Source: Paenibacillus sp. GM2
GTDB lineage: Bacteria; Bacillota; Bacilli; Paenibacillales; Paenibacillaceae
NCBI RefSeq assembly: GCF_900069005.2
Contig: NZ_LN831277.1
Location: forward strand, 608,658 to 654,022
Direction of reading: 5' to 3'
Length of the DNA: 45,365 bases
Within the stretch, counting starts at the first letter, position 1, and every line of letters starts with the position of its first letter. Below are positions 17,357-26,651 of the stretch, piece after piece. Under the pieces are notes generated by a model. That model did not search any database. It was given only the letters and a program-made list of their open reading frames with translations, and was not told the DNA's origin. Position numbers and translations under genes: made by a program.

Positions 17357-19193
17357 CAATGAGATTTTAAATAACCCAAAAATATATATTTTTTGCTTTT
17401 CTTTTAAGAAGGATAAAGATATTGAGGCAATAAAGAAGGAAGCAAAAACATATTATCAAACATATAAATTAGTTAATGAAGATTATGATTTTAAGTTTAT
17501 TTCCCTTGAAGATTGTATAAAGGATAACGTAGAGGAGTATGATAACCAATTCGACGTCTATTACTGGGGAATAAATTTTAATGAATTGCTTCGGAAAGAA
17601 AAGCCGGACATTATTCATGTTTTCGCTGATAGCCTAGATGGATATTATTTATTCGAGCGGAATTACCCTAATTTCCCGATTACCACTCTATATACCATAA
17701 CTGGAATGATTGGATTCCATAAGTATGATGAAGGTTATCTTATACATTTAAGACATGCAGTTGATGTGGGTAATCTATATTTATTTGTAGAATCAATTAC
17801 TGTAAAACAGGAATTTGAAAAGATAGGCTTGCAGACTCATTTGATGCTTCCACGAGTTAAAAAAAGTGCTATAAAAAGTAATCAAAAACAATCGAAACGT
17901 AACAACTTTACAATTGGCTTTGCTTCCTCACCACTATCAAAAGATATTTGGGAAGATAGAGGGATTTATTTGTTATTATCAGTAGCTCAGCAACTAACAA
18001 ATTATAAATTCAAGGTTGCTTGGAGATATGAAGGATATGATGAACTAATTAGTTTATGTGAAAAGAATGAAATTAATAATATTGAAATTCATAATGGTCA
18101 TTTAGATATGGCTGAATTTTATAATAATATTGATGTTATGTTAGCACCATATACATCTCAGTCAAACAATCATTCTTGCCCACTATCTATTGTAGAATCA
18201 GTACTCATCGGAATTCCTGCTTTAGTTACAGAGTATGTTGGTTTAAAGGATATAGTAGCTCACTACCAACTTGGAGTTATTTCCCAAAGTAATAGTGAGG
18301 ATTTGATAACTAAACTTGAAGAATTAAAACATAACTACGACTTTTATAAAATGAATGTTGTCGCTCACGGAGAAGAATTATTTGACATCGAGAATCTAAA
18401 TAAAAGCTACATGGGAATATATGACCAACTTGCTTACCAAACCTCGTCGCCAACGCTAAAGGATTGGCAAAAGGAATTGGATGATAATAATATGTTTTTA
18501 GTTATGGATCGCAATGGGATGACCAGTTATTATAATGATTCTTTTATAGCTGAAAATTATGATGAGTCTAGATTCTCAGACTTTCCTATGAGAACTTATG
18601 ATAAGCTTGAGAGAAAGGCCGTCGATATATTTATAAAGAGGTTCTCTCCAAAACAAATTGGCGAAAATGAAATATTAGACATTGCTTCTGGAGATGGAAG
18701 AATACTTCGGGGGTTATTGGAGTTTGGAAAAGTCACTGCTGTTGAAAATTCTTCATATATGATAGCTATTTCAGTAAGTAAGTTATCTGATACGGTGTGC
18801 TTTATAAAAGATAACTTTTTTGAATTTTCGACGGATAAGAGATTTGACATCATCACAGTTTTTAGATTTATAAGACATTTTAATATTATAGACAGAGGGA
18901 CATTGTATAAGAAGATTTATGGATTGTTGAAAGATGATGGTATTTGTATTGTGGATTTCCCTAATACACAGGCAGAAACGCAACTACGCACCTCACTTAA
19001 ATGGGGGTCATTCAATGTTTATGATGTTTTTTGGCATAAGTTCGAGATTCTAAGTGAACTTAATACTTATGGATTCGAGGTCTTAGATGAGATTCCAGTT
19101 GGGGAGTATTTAAACATAGGAAGAGTTTGTGATGAACTTCCACTCTCAAGAATAGTGTGTTTCAGAAAAAAACGGGTGGTTGATAAGGTATGA
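17346..19193 (+). CDS. Glycosyltransferase-methyltransferase fusion
   Basis: A 615-residue protein with two domains. Residues 1 to about 365 resemble a GT-B glycosyltransferase (GFASSPLSKDIWED near 191, then LSIVESVLIGIPALVTEYVG near 280-300). Residues about 420-610 are a class I SAM-dependent methyltransferase with motif I ILDIASGDGR at 443-452 and a later DDGICIVDFPN. The methyltransferase may cap the growing chain, which in ABC-dependent systems stops growth and flags the chain for Wzt. The gene overlaps wzt by 11 bases and the next gene by 4 (ATGA). Methylation of an internal sugar is the alternative. Confidence 0.85.
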   Translation: MLNNNEILNNPKIYIFCFSFKKDKDIEAIKKEAKTYYQTYKLVNEDYDFKFISLEDCIKDNVEEYDNQFDVYYWGINFNELLRKEKPDIIHVFADSLDGYYLFERNYPNFPITTLYTITGMIGFHKYDEGYLIHLRHAVDVGNLYLFVESITVKQEFEKIGLQTHLMLPRVKKSAIKSNQKQSKRNNFTIGFASSPLSKDIWEDRGIYLLLSVAQQLTNYKFKVAWRYEGYDELISLCEKNEINNIEIHNGHLDMAEFYNNIDVMLAPYTSQSNNHSCPLSIVESVLIGIPALVTEYVGLKDIVAHYQLGVISQSNSEDLITKLEELKHNYDFYKMNVVAHGEELFDIENLNKSYMGIYDQLAYQTSSPTLKDWQKELDDNNMFLVMDRNGMTSYYNDSFIAENYDESRFSDFPMRTYDKLERKAVDIFIKRFSPKQIGENEILDIASGDGRILRGLLEFGKVTAVENSSYMIAISVSKLSDTVCFIKDNFFEFSTDKRFDIITVFRFIRHFNIIDRGTLYKKIYGLLKDDGICIVDFPNTQAETQLRTSLKWGSFNVYDVFWHKFEILSELNTYGFEVLDEIPVGEYLNIGRVCDELPLSRIVCFRKKRVVDKV

Positions 19194-20233
19194 AGAAAAA
19201 GGTAGCAATTTGTCATTCACAAGTTCCATTTGTTCACGGCGGAGCCGAACTGTTGGTTGAATCATTATGTGCAGAACTGAAAAAAAGAGGTTACAGTTCA
19301 GAAGTTATTGCACTTCCTTTTAAATGGTATCCAAACGAGCAGTTAATTCAAAGTATGATGAATTGGAAATTTATTGATCTATCTGAAAGTAACGGAGAAA
19401 AAATTGATCTCGTAATAGGAACTAAATTTCCCTCCTATGGTATAAACCATGAAAATAAAGTTACCTGGCTGGTGCACCAATTTAGACAGGTATACGATCT
19501 GTTTGGAACAGAATACAGTCAGTACGATTTCTCACCTGAGAGTTTATCTATTAAAGAGCTTATTAATAGATATGATAATAATAGTCTTAGTGATTCACGA
19601 AAGATTTTTACAATCGCTCAGAACACAACAGATCGATTAGCTAAATACAATAAGATTGATTCTGAAACGTTATATCATCCTCCTAAGCATACGGGTTTGT
19701 ACTATAGTGATAGTTTTGATAATTATATCTTATCAGTAGGTAGGTTAGATAAGTTGAAAAGAGTTGACCTTTTAATAGAATCACTTAAAAAGACCAATTC
19801 TAACATTAAATGTTTAATAGCTGGACAGGGTCCTGAACGGGATCACTTGGAACGATTAGCAGCTAAACTGGGATTAACTGATAGAGTAAAATTCCTTGGT
19901 TTTGTAGAAGATAAGAAGTTACTTGAGTTGTACGCTAATTGCTTAGCTGTCTATTTTGCACCTTATGATGAAGATTATGGGTATGTTACATTAGAGGCGT
20001 TTTTATCCTCAAAACCAGTTATTACATTGAATGACACTGGTGGGGTATTAGAATTTGTACAGAATGATATTAACGGTTATATTTTAACAAATTCCTTAGA
20101 AATTTCTGAGAAAATTAATTATTTATATCAGAATAAACAAGTAGCGAAGGAATTTGGGAATTCCGGATATGAGAAGGCTAAGCATATATCCTGGGATTAT
20201 GTTATAGATCGATTAACTGAGACAATAAGATAG
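19190..20233 (+). CDS. GT4 family glycosyltransferase
   Basis: A 347-residue retaining GT-B enzyme. The N-terminus has HGGAELLVESLCAEL, and the centre has SVGRLDKLKRVDLLIES with the usual phosphate-binding Arg and Lys. The E-x7-E motif appears as DEDYGYVTLEAF, followed by KPVITLNDTGGVLEF. Relatives in WbaZ/WbdA-type families transfer mannose or rhamnose from GDP sugars, which agrees with the GDP-D-rhamnose genes upstream. The start overlaps the preceding stop in ATGA. Confidence 0.9.
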   Translation: MKKKVAICHSQVPFVHGGAELLVESLCAELKKRGYSSEVIALPFKWYPNEQLIQSMMNWKFIDLSESNGEKIDLVIGTKFPSYGINHENKVTWLVHQFRQVYDLFGTEYSQYDFSPESLSIKELINRYDNNSLSDSRKIFTIAQNTTDRLAKYNKIDSETLYHPPKHTGLYYSDSFDNYILSVGRLDKLKRVDLLIESLKKTNSNIKCLIAGQGPERDHLERLAAKLGLTDRVKFLGFVEDKKLLELYANCLAVYFAPYDEDYGYVTLEAFLSSKPVITLNDTGGVLEFVQNDINGYILTNSLEISEKINYLYQNKQVAKEFGNSGYEKAKHISWDYVIDRLTETIR

Positions 20234-20244
20234 GGGTTTAAATA

Positions 20245-21615
20245 TTGAGAAAGATAGCGTATTTTTCACCATTAAATCCAATTCGATCTGGAATTTCTGA
20301 TTATAGTGAAGATTTGTTACCGGAGTTGGCTAAAACTTACGATATTGAGATCTACATTAGTAATGGATTTCAAATCGAGAATAATTATATTAAAGAAAAC
20401 TTCGTAGTTAGAGAGTATGCCGAATTTCCCAAAAGATATGGTGAGAAGCAGTATAGTGCAATTCTTTATCATATGGGAAATAACTTTTCTGCGCATCAAG
20501 AAATTTATGATTTCATTATCAAATACCCGGGGATAGTAGTGCTGCATGATTATTCCTTGCATCATTTTTTTGCAGCTAAAACATTGGAAAAAGGTAACTT
20601 ACAGGCATATCGTGATGAAATGCTCTATTGTCATGGTCAAGAAGGGCTCGACGAAGTAGATCGGTTTGTCAACGGAGTGATTCCACCGATATGGGAGAAT
20701 GATTCCTTAAGATATCCTCTAAATTTAAGAATATTGGATCATTCGGCAGGTGTAATTGTTCATTCGCAGTTTGCAAAGAATCTTCTTCATGAGCAGGCGA
20801 GCTATGTACCAATTGAGGTGGTACCCATTCCAGCGCCACACATTAGTAGATTGGATGACTTGGATCTAGAGAAGGAAAAAAGCAGAAAAGAGCTTAATAT
20901 TGATCAAAATGATTTTGTGATTAGTGCATTGGGATATGCGAACCCTACAAAAAGAATAGATAAGATTATTGAAGCTATAGAAATAATAAAATCCAAGAAA
21001 TTAATTGACAATATTAAGTTTTATATTGTTGGTGAAATTGCACCATCATACCCACTTCAAGAGCTTGTGAAAAAAAGAAAGTTAGAAAATGAAGTGATTT
21101 TTACAGGATACGTAGAACTTGAAGACTTTGATAAATATATTGCTGCTTCAGATATGTGTATAAATTTAAGATATCCAACACAAGGCGAGAACTCAGCAAG
21201 TCTACTCAAAATATTGGGCCATGGAAAACCAGTTATAGCTACGAATATAGGATCATTTTCTGAATTTCCCGATACTATTGTCTCTAAAGTGAGTATAGGA
21301 GAAAACGAAGTATCTGCTTTAGTGAATTATATAGTTAGAATTTTTAAGACAGATAATATAAGTTTGTCAAAAGAAATAATAAAATTTGCTAATGAAAATC
21401 ATACTTTATCATATTCTTGTAATAAATATATTCATTTTATTGAAGATGTCGCCCAAGGTAAGCAAATTAATATATTTTTGGGTATGCGACTATTTTTTAA
21501 TAGATATACTTCAATCTACAGTTCATATTATGACAATATGAAAGACATTATTCATAATAATATCGATGAATTAAGCAATGTATTTTATTCAAAAGTAGGA
21601 GAAAACGATGTCTAA
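20245..21615 (+). CDS. GT4 family glycosyltransferase (second)
   Basis: A 456-residue GT-B enzyme. The N-terminal FSPLNPIRSGISDYSEDLLPEL is typical of mannosyl/rhamnosyl chain-building enzymes. The acceptor domain has LHDYSLHH, and the donor domain has GYANPTKRIDKIIEAI and RYPTQGENSASLLKILGHGKPVIATN. TTG at 20245 is the likely start, with AGGGG 8 bases upstream, 11 bases after the preceding stop. A C-terminal extension of about 70 residues follows the catalytic fold. It ends 8 bases inside the next gene. Confidence 0.88.
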   Translation: MRKIAYFSPLNPIRSGISDYSEDLLPELAKTYDIEIYISNGFQIENNYIKENFVVREYAEFPKRYGEKQYSAILYHMGNNFSAHQEIYDFIIKYPGIVVLHDYSLHHFFAAKTLEKGNLQAYRDEMLYCHGQEGLDEVDRFVNGVIPPIWENDSLRYPLNLRILDHSAGVIVHSQFAKNLLHEQASYVPIEVVPIPAPHISRLDDLDLEKEKSRKELNIDQNDFVISALGYANPTKRIDKIIEAIEIIKSKKLIDNIKFYIVGEIAPSYPLQELVKKRKLENEVIFTGYVELEDFDKYIAASDMCINLRYPTQGENSASLLKILGHGKPVIATNIGSFSEFPDTIVSKVSIGENEVSALVNYIVRIFKTDNISLSKEIIKFANENHTLSYSCNKYIHFIEDVAQGKQINIFLGMRLFFNRYTSIYSSYYDNMKDIIHNNIDELSNVFYSKVGENDV

Positions 21616-23788
21616 GAATTTCAAAAATATAGCGGGTTATACTCTATTATCTGCGTTACTGTCTGTGTTATTTGTAATTATTATTCTAAGATTATGGAAT
21701 GCAGATATGTCAGTTCCCTTGAGCTACTCAGGGGATTCCCTTCTCACAGGGCTGATGATAAAAAGTATTATCGATAGTGGATGGTACTTAACAAACAACC
21801 TCGTAGGTGCCCCTTTTGGTCTTGAATTTTTTGACTTCACAATGTTTGATAATTTTTTTCTTTTAATAATTAAGGTATTTTCACTATTCACTTCTCAATA
21901 CGCTCTTGTATATAATGTATATTTTTTATTGACGTTTCCACTGACAGCTGCTGTTTCTTTCTATATATTTAGAAAACTAAAGTTATCCACCTCTATCTCT
22001 ATGTTAGGGAGTCAACTGTTTACATTTGTACCGTATCACTTTTTAAGAGGACAATCTCACCTGTTCTTATCTTCATATTTTTTTGTTCCTATTATTGTTT
22101 TTATAATTTATAAAATTTATAACTCTGAGATCAACTTTTATAGAATTAATAAGGGGAAAATTAAACTAAACTTGAGTAAAAGTAATATATTATTAGTGTT
22201 ATTCTGTTTGGTATTTTCCTCATGTGGGATCTATTACACTTTTTTTTCTTGTTTCTTATTAATTATAGCAGGTACATCGTCGTGGATTAATAATAAAAAA
22301 ATTCATAATCTAGTCAATGCTATTTTAATTATTGCTATTCTTGTCTGTGGAAGTTTACTGAATATTGCCCCTAATTTAGCGTACAAAGTGATAAACGGCA
22401 GTAATTCAGCTGTTGCTGACAGGAGCTTTGTAGAGTCTGAGATATATGGTTTGAAGATCTCACAACTGGTTTTACCAGTTACTTCTCATAGAATTTCTTA
22501 TCTAGCACAATTGAAGGAAGCATATAATAGTAATGCTCCATTAGTTAATGAGAATGATTTTTCAAGCTTAGGTATTGTAGGGGCTATTGGATTACTAATT
22601 TCCTTAATAATGCTATTCATTAGAAAACGATTTGATTCTAGTAAGATATTGTCATTCTCAGGTGAAATGAATTTAGCAGCTCTTTTGTTGGCTACAGTCG
22701 GAGGATTCGGTACTGTATTTGCAATGACAATTTTATCAGAGATTAGGGCATATAACCGCATTTCTATTTTTATTTCATTCTTTTCAATAACAGCCTTTTT
22801 AGTAATATTAAATTTTATATTCGAAAAGATAAGAACAAAAACAAATTTATATAAAAATCTAATGCGTATTTTTGTTATGTTTGTTATGTTTGTTGGTATT
22901 TTAGATCAGACGACTAATTCGATGGTTCCAGATTATGCTACAACAAAGCAAAGATTTTATAATGATAAAACTTTCATCGGAAAAATCGAGAAGTCTTTAC
23001 CTTCTGGATCTCAGATCTTCCAACTTCCGTATGTTCCGTTTCCGGAAAATCCTCCTGTTAATAATATGAGTGACTATGAATTGTTTAAGGGATATCTGCA
23101 TTCAGGAAAATTACGTTGGAGCTATGGTGTGGTCAAAGGAAGAGAAGGTGATTTATTTCTAAAACAACTATCAGAAAAACCAGTTGATATTATGGTTAAT
23201 GAATTATCGATTTCTGGATTTAATGGCATCTATATTGATACGTATGGATATTCTGATGGTGCGAAGGAACTCACAGAGCAATTAACCAAAGTACTTAATA
23301 TAAAACCTTTAATAAGTTCTGATGAGAGATTACTTTTCTATGACCTACAGAAGTATAAAGAAAATTTGAAAAGTAACTATTCAGATAAAGGATGGGAAGA
23401 AAAAAAGTTAGAGACACTTTACCCTGTGCTCATTCGATGGTCTCGTGGAGTTTATGATCTTGAGGGTGATGATAACCATAATTGGAGATGGGCATCAAAA
23501 GAGGGGGAATTAACCCTATATAACTTATCGAATAAAGACAGAACGGTAACATTAAACATGCAATTGTCAACCAATTACCCTGAGCTGTCTAATATCACAT
23601 TTGAAAGTAATGAATTTTCAGAAGAGATGCAAATTAATAATGAACCTAAGTCTTATACAATAAATATCACTATTCCAAAGGGAAGTTATAATATCAGATT
23701 TAAAAATGATGTTCAAAAAGTTTATGCAACAGATGATAGTAGAGATCTTTATTATAGAATTGAAAATTTTTCTTGTAGTTACGAATAA
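21608..23788 (+). CDS. Large membrane protein, GT-C-like
   Basis: A 726-residue protein with about 11 hydrophobic segments in residues 1-450 and a mostly soluble C-terminal part rich in beta strands (about 450-726), probably outside the cell. An acidic site follows the first helix (SYSGDS, Asp43), in the position where GT-C enzymes keep catalytic acidic residues in the first outer loop. GT-C enzymes use polyprenyl-phosphate sugars outside the membrane. With gtrA and gtrB in the same block, it may transfer a side-branch sugar. The family is not certain; a YfhO-like membrane protein is an alternative. Confidence 0.75.
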   Translation: MSKNFKNIAGYTLLSALLSVLFVIIILRLWNADMSVPLSYSGDSLLTGLMIKSIIDSGWYLTNNLVGAPFGLEFFDFTMFDNFFLLIIKVFSLFTSQYALVYNVYFLLTFPLTAAVSFYIFRKLKLSTSISMLGSQLFTFVPYHFLRGQSHLFLSSYFFVPIIVFIIYKIYNSEINFYRINKGKIKLNLSKSNILLVLFCLVFSSCGIYYTFFSCFLLIIAGTSSWINNKKIHNLVNAILIIAILVCGSLLNIAPNLAYKVINGSNSAVADRSFVESEIYGLKISQLVLPVTSHRISYLAQLKEAYNSNAPLVNENDFSSLGIVGAIGLLISLIMLFIRKRFDSSKILSFSGEMNLAALLLATVGGFGTVFAMTILSEIRAYNRISIFISFFSITAFLVILNFIFEKIRTKTNLYKNLMRIFVMFVMFVGILDQTTNSMVPDYATTKQRFYNDKTFIGKIEKSLPSGSQIFQLPYVPFPENPPVNNMSDYELFKGYLHSGKLRWSYGVVKGREGDLFLKQLSEKPVDIMVNELSISGFNGIYIDTYGYSDGAKELTEQLTKVLNIKPLISSDERLLFYDLQKYKENLKSNYSDKGWEEKKLETLYPVLIRWSRGVYDLEGDDNHNWRWASKEGELTLYNLSNKDRTVTLNMQLSTNYPELSNITFESNEFSEEMQINNEPKSYTINITIPKGSYNIRFKNDVQKVYATDDSRDLYYRIENFSCSYE

Positions 23789-23834
23789 AGCGATTGATCG
23801 TAAAGACAAGTTATTCAGGGGTGCTTAGTTCACT

Positions 23835-26213
23835 TTGTTAAGTAAAAAACATAATACCATAATAATATTTATAATACTTGCCTTGCTGTTAAATGCTATC
23901 ATATTATCACCAATGATTTTCAGTGGATACTATAGTGATGATTCAATTAATTCTTATGCCTATGGAATAGCTCATGAGCGAGGGATGTCAGTTTTTGAGT
24001 TTTATGCTTCAATTAATCAATCATGGATGAGTGAGGGACGCTTTTTCCCCTTAGCTTTCTATATGTATTTTCTGTTTTATATTATAAAAAGTGTAATAGT
24101 ATATAAAATTTCGATTCTATTAATGGTTCTACTAAATATTACTTTATTTAGTTTTTTTATTAAAACAATAACGAGATCAACATTTCTTGGTTTAACTGCA
24201 ATGTATTTGCCAGCCTGCTTTTTTCAATTTAGAATTCCACATGATCCAATTTTAGGGTTTCACTGGCTTCTAGAATTGGTATTTTCTCTAACTCTTTTAT
24301 CATTAATTTCTTTGCTATTTTATTTGAGATCTACTAAGAATAATAAAATATATTATTACTCTATGAGTGTTGCGTTTTATTTAATAAGTACTCTTATATA
24401 TGAAATAACATATTTATTTATTATTCTACATTTGCTTATTATTTTTTTATATTCGAAAGAAAATCTCCAAAAGAAAATAAAATTATTACTTCCATATGTT
24501 GTAGTTGTGCTTGTGATGGGGATAACATCCTTGGTATTAAGAATAAATGCCGGGATCGGAGGGTTAAATGAATTAAATGAGGGTGCCTATAATCCAAGTT
24601 TCGTGGTTAAAGATTATATAGTTCTCTTCTTCAAACAAATTATTGCTGCATTTCCATTGAGTTATATATCATTTAATCCATCAAGCTTAGTTTATATTCA
24701 AAGCATCCATTCAACTAAATTCATAATTTCAGGCTTGCTAATTATATTACTGAATTTGTTGTTTAATAAATTTGTTATGACTGTGAAGTCAGAACAAGTA
24801 AGTAGAGAAGTTAATAAAGTATTAATAGTATTTGGCAGTGCTTTTCTTATTCTACCTAACTTGCTAGTTTCTTTTTCACCAAAATATCAAACTGAAGTTA
24901 ATTGGGGAAATGGTTATCTCCCGGTTTACATTTCATATTTTGGACTGATTATGTTGTGCTTACCCTTGATACTTAGAATGTTTAACTCTTTCAATGGAAA
25001 GTTAAATAGAGGTGTTTCAATTATTTTTTTTCTCATGTGTTCAACTTTAGGAAGCATAAATTATTTAAATAATAGTGTTGTAGTAGATGAGTTAAATCGA
25101 ACATACTTATATCCAAGGGAGTTAGTCTTAGACGCTGTAAAAAATGGATTGTTTAGTGAGATTAATAGTAGTTCAAAGTTAATAGTTGGGAAGGCAAACC
25201 TTTGGGATACTACTGCCTTTTATAATTTGTATTCGCCTAACAAGATAATGTCTGTAACTAGTATGGATTCATATACTAATCAAGCTCTACCAGATCAATA
25301 TTTCTTAAATTACGGGTATTACGAGAATGGTTTAAGTTATGCAATGATTAGTAGCCTGGATTATATATCCACAATTGACAACAAAATTCATGGTATGTCT
25401 GGTAGTGGCTTTCAAATATATATCCCGAAGGAAGAACAGGCTAAAGGTATTGTTATTGATGGCTATTGGGCTGATCCAACGATACCTGGAAGTTTAGAAC
25501 CTTTTAGATTGACCTTTGATGATTTACAACCACATTTAGTAAATGGGTTAGCAACATCATTATATTCATATACCAACAATAAGAAAGAAATTGATATTAA
25601 ATCTGTCAGTGTAAATGGGTCAGGGAGTTTTGGGATATCTACGTTTATTAATGAGAAGGATCGGCAGGATTTAGTGTTAATAAGTTCTAAACTAGATATT
25701 CTACATAAAGGTTTTGAAACCAGTTCATATGGAACTGGTATTGCCTTAGATAGCGTAAGTCTATTGTCAAAATTCAGCATTGAATTATTGGTGGAGCCCT
25801 TTGAGGAGCAGATTCCTTATGCACATATTTTTGGCAATCACCCTGGATATAATCAATCTGAAGGTTTTGTATTACAACAAAAGAAGGATGAGAAGAATAC
25901 CTTTACCTTTAGTTATGGAAATGGAGAAAAATTTATAGATTTAGTTGATTTGGATTTGTTACCCAATGAGATAAACTATATAGTAATCTCATTTGATGTT
26001 GACAAGGTAACGATTTATTTAAATGGTTCATTGATGAATAATATTGTACTTAAGGATCATTACAAGAACAGTAGTATGCCATTTTATATAGGAAATTGGA
26101 TACAAGGAGATCGCCCTTTTAACGGTGTAGTAAATGAGTTGTTGATTACTAATCGAAATATTGCAAATGAAGAGGTATTGTTAAATTGGAAAAATGTTAG
26201 TCAAAATAAATAA
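23835..26213 (+). CDS. Membrane GT-C-like protein with C-terminal LamG/ConA-like domain
   Basis: A 792-residue protein. Residues 1-410 carry about ten hydrophobic segments. An SDDS motif at 34-37 lies after the first one, as in GT-C glycosyltransferases. Residues about 430-600 are soluble. Residues about 630-790 fit a LamG/concanavalin-type jelly roll: FSIELLVEPF, then VISFDVDKVTIYLNGSLM and FYIGNWIQGDRPFNGVVNELLI. Such a domain could hold the glycan substrate. The start is TTG at 23835, with an AGGGGTG some distance upstream (11 bases), so it is moderately sure. This is the most AT-rich part of the window. Confidence 0.78.
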   Translation: MLSKKHNTIIIFIILALLLNAIILSPMIFSGYYSDDSINSYAYGIAHERGMSVFEFYASINQSWMSEGRFFPLAFYMYFLFYIIKSVIVYKISILLMVLLNITLFSFFIKTITRSTFLGLTAMYLPACFFQFRIPHDPILGFHWLLELVFSLTLLSLISLLFYLRSTKNNKIYYYSMSVAFYLISTLIYEITYLFIILHLLIIFLYSKENLQKKIKLLLPYVVVVLVMGITSLVLRINAGIGGLNELNEGAYNPSFVVKDYIVLFFKQIIAAFPLSYISFNPSSLVYIQSIHSTKFIISGLLIILLNLLFNKFVMTVKSEQVSREVNKVLIVFGSAFLILPNLLVSFSPKYQTEVNWGNGYLPVYISYFGLIMLCLPLILRMFNSFNGKLNRGVSIIFFLMCSTLGSINYLNNSVVVDELNRTYLYPRELVLDAVKNGLFSEINSSSKLIVGKANLWDTTAFYNLYSPNKIMSVTSMDSYTNQALPDQYFLNYGYYENGLSYAMISSLDYISTIDNKIHGMSGSGFQIYIPKEEQAKGIVIDGYWADPTIPGSLEPFRLTFDDLQPHLVNGLATSLYSYTNNKKEIDIKSVSVNGSGSFGISTFINEKDRQDLVLISSKLDILHKGFETSSYGTGIALDSVSLLSKFSIELLVEPFEEQIPYAHIFGNHPGYNQSEGFVLQQKKDEKNTFTFSYGNGEKFIDLVDLDLLPNEINYIVISFDVDKVTIYLNGSLMNNIVLKDHYKNSSMPFYIGNWIQGDRPFNGVVNELLITNRNIANEEVLLNWKNVSQNK

Positions 26214-26225
26214 GGGGGGGTAAAT

Positions 26226-26651
26226 ATTCAGAAGTTAAAAAAAACACTTAAATCAACACAAAGACAATCTATAAGATTTATTGCAGTTGGTGTTTTAAAT
26301 ACGATAGTAGGATTCTTAGCCTTTGCAGGCTTCATTCATTTTTTATACGATAACTATTTAATTGCATTAATTTTTTCGCATATTATAGGTGTAGCACATA
26401 GTTATCTATGGAATAATAAGTGGACTTTTGAACAAAAGAAATATAGTGCGAAAAGTGCTATGAAATTTATGTCTGTTTATGTCGTAACTTTTCTAGTCAA
26501 TCTATTACTTTTATTTTTATTAATTGATACAATAGCATTGAATAAAATAATTGCACAGGCAATCGCGCTGTTTTTAACTACTTTGGTAAGTTTTTTTGGA
26601 CATAAATACTGGAGCTTTAATGATGTGGAAAGCCCAAAAGGAGTGCAATAA
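26226..26651 (+). CDS. gtrA: GtrA-like membrane protein, ATT start
   Basis: A 141-residue GtrA-family protein with four hydrophobic segments, beginning KLKKTLKSTQRQSIRFIAVG and with HSYLWNNKWTF between the second and third. GtrA proteins are thought to flip undecaprenyl-phosphate-linked sugars to the outer face. Choosing the first ATG (26460) would remove the first two helices. The proper start is ATT at 26226, placed 5 bases after AAGGGGGGG, a strong ribosome binding site with no other start nearby. The stop overlaps the next ATG in TAATG. The partner GtrB is at 32865. Confidence 0.88.
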   Translation: MQKLKKTLKSTQRQSIRFIAVGVLNTIVGFLAFAGFIHFLYDNYLIALIFSHIIGVAHSYLWNNKWTFEQKKYSAKSAMKFMSVYVVTFLVNLLLLFLLIDTIALNKIIAQAIALFLTTLVSFFGHKYWSFNDVESPKGVQ

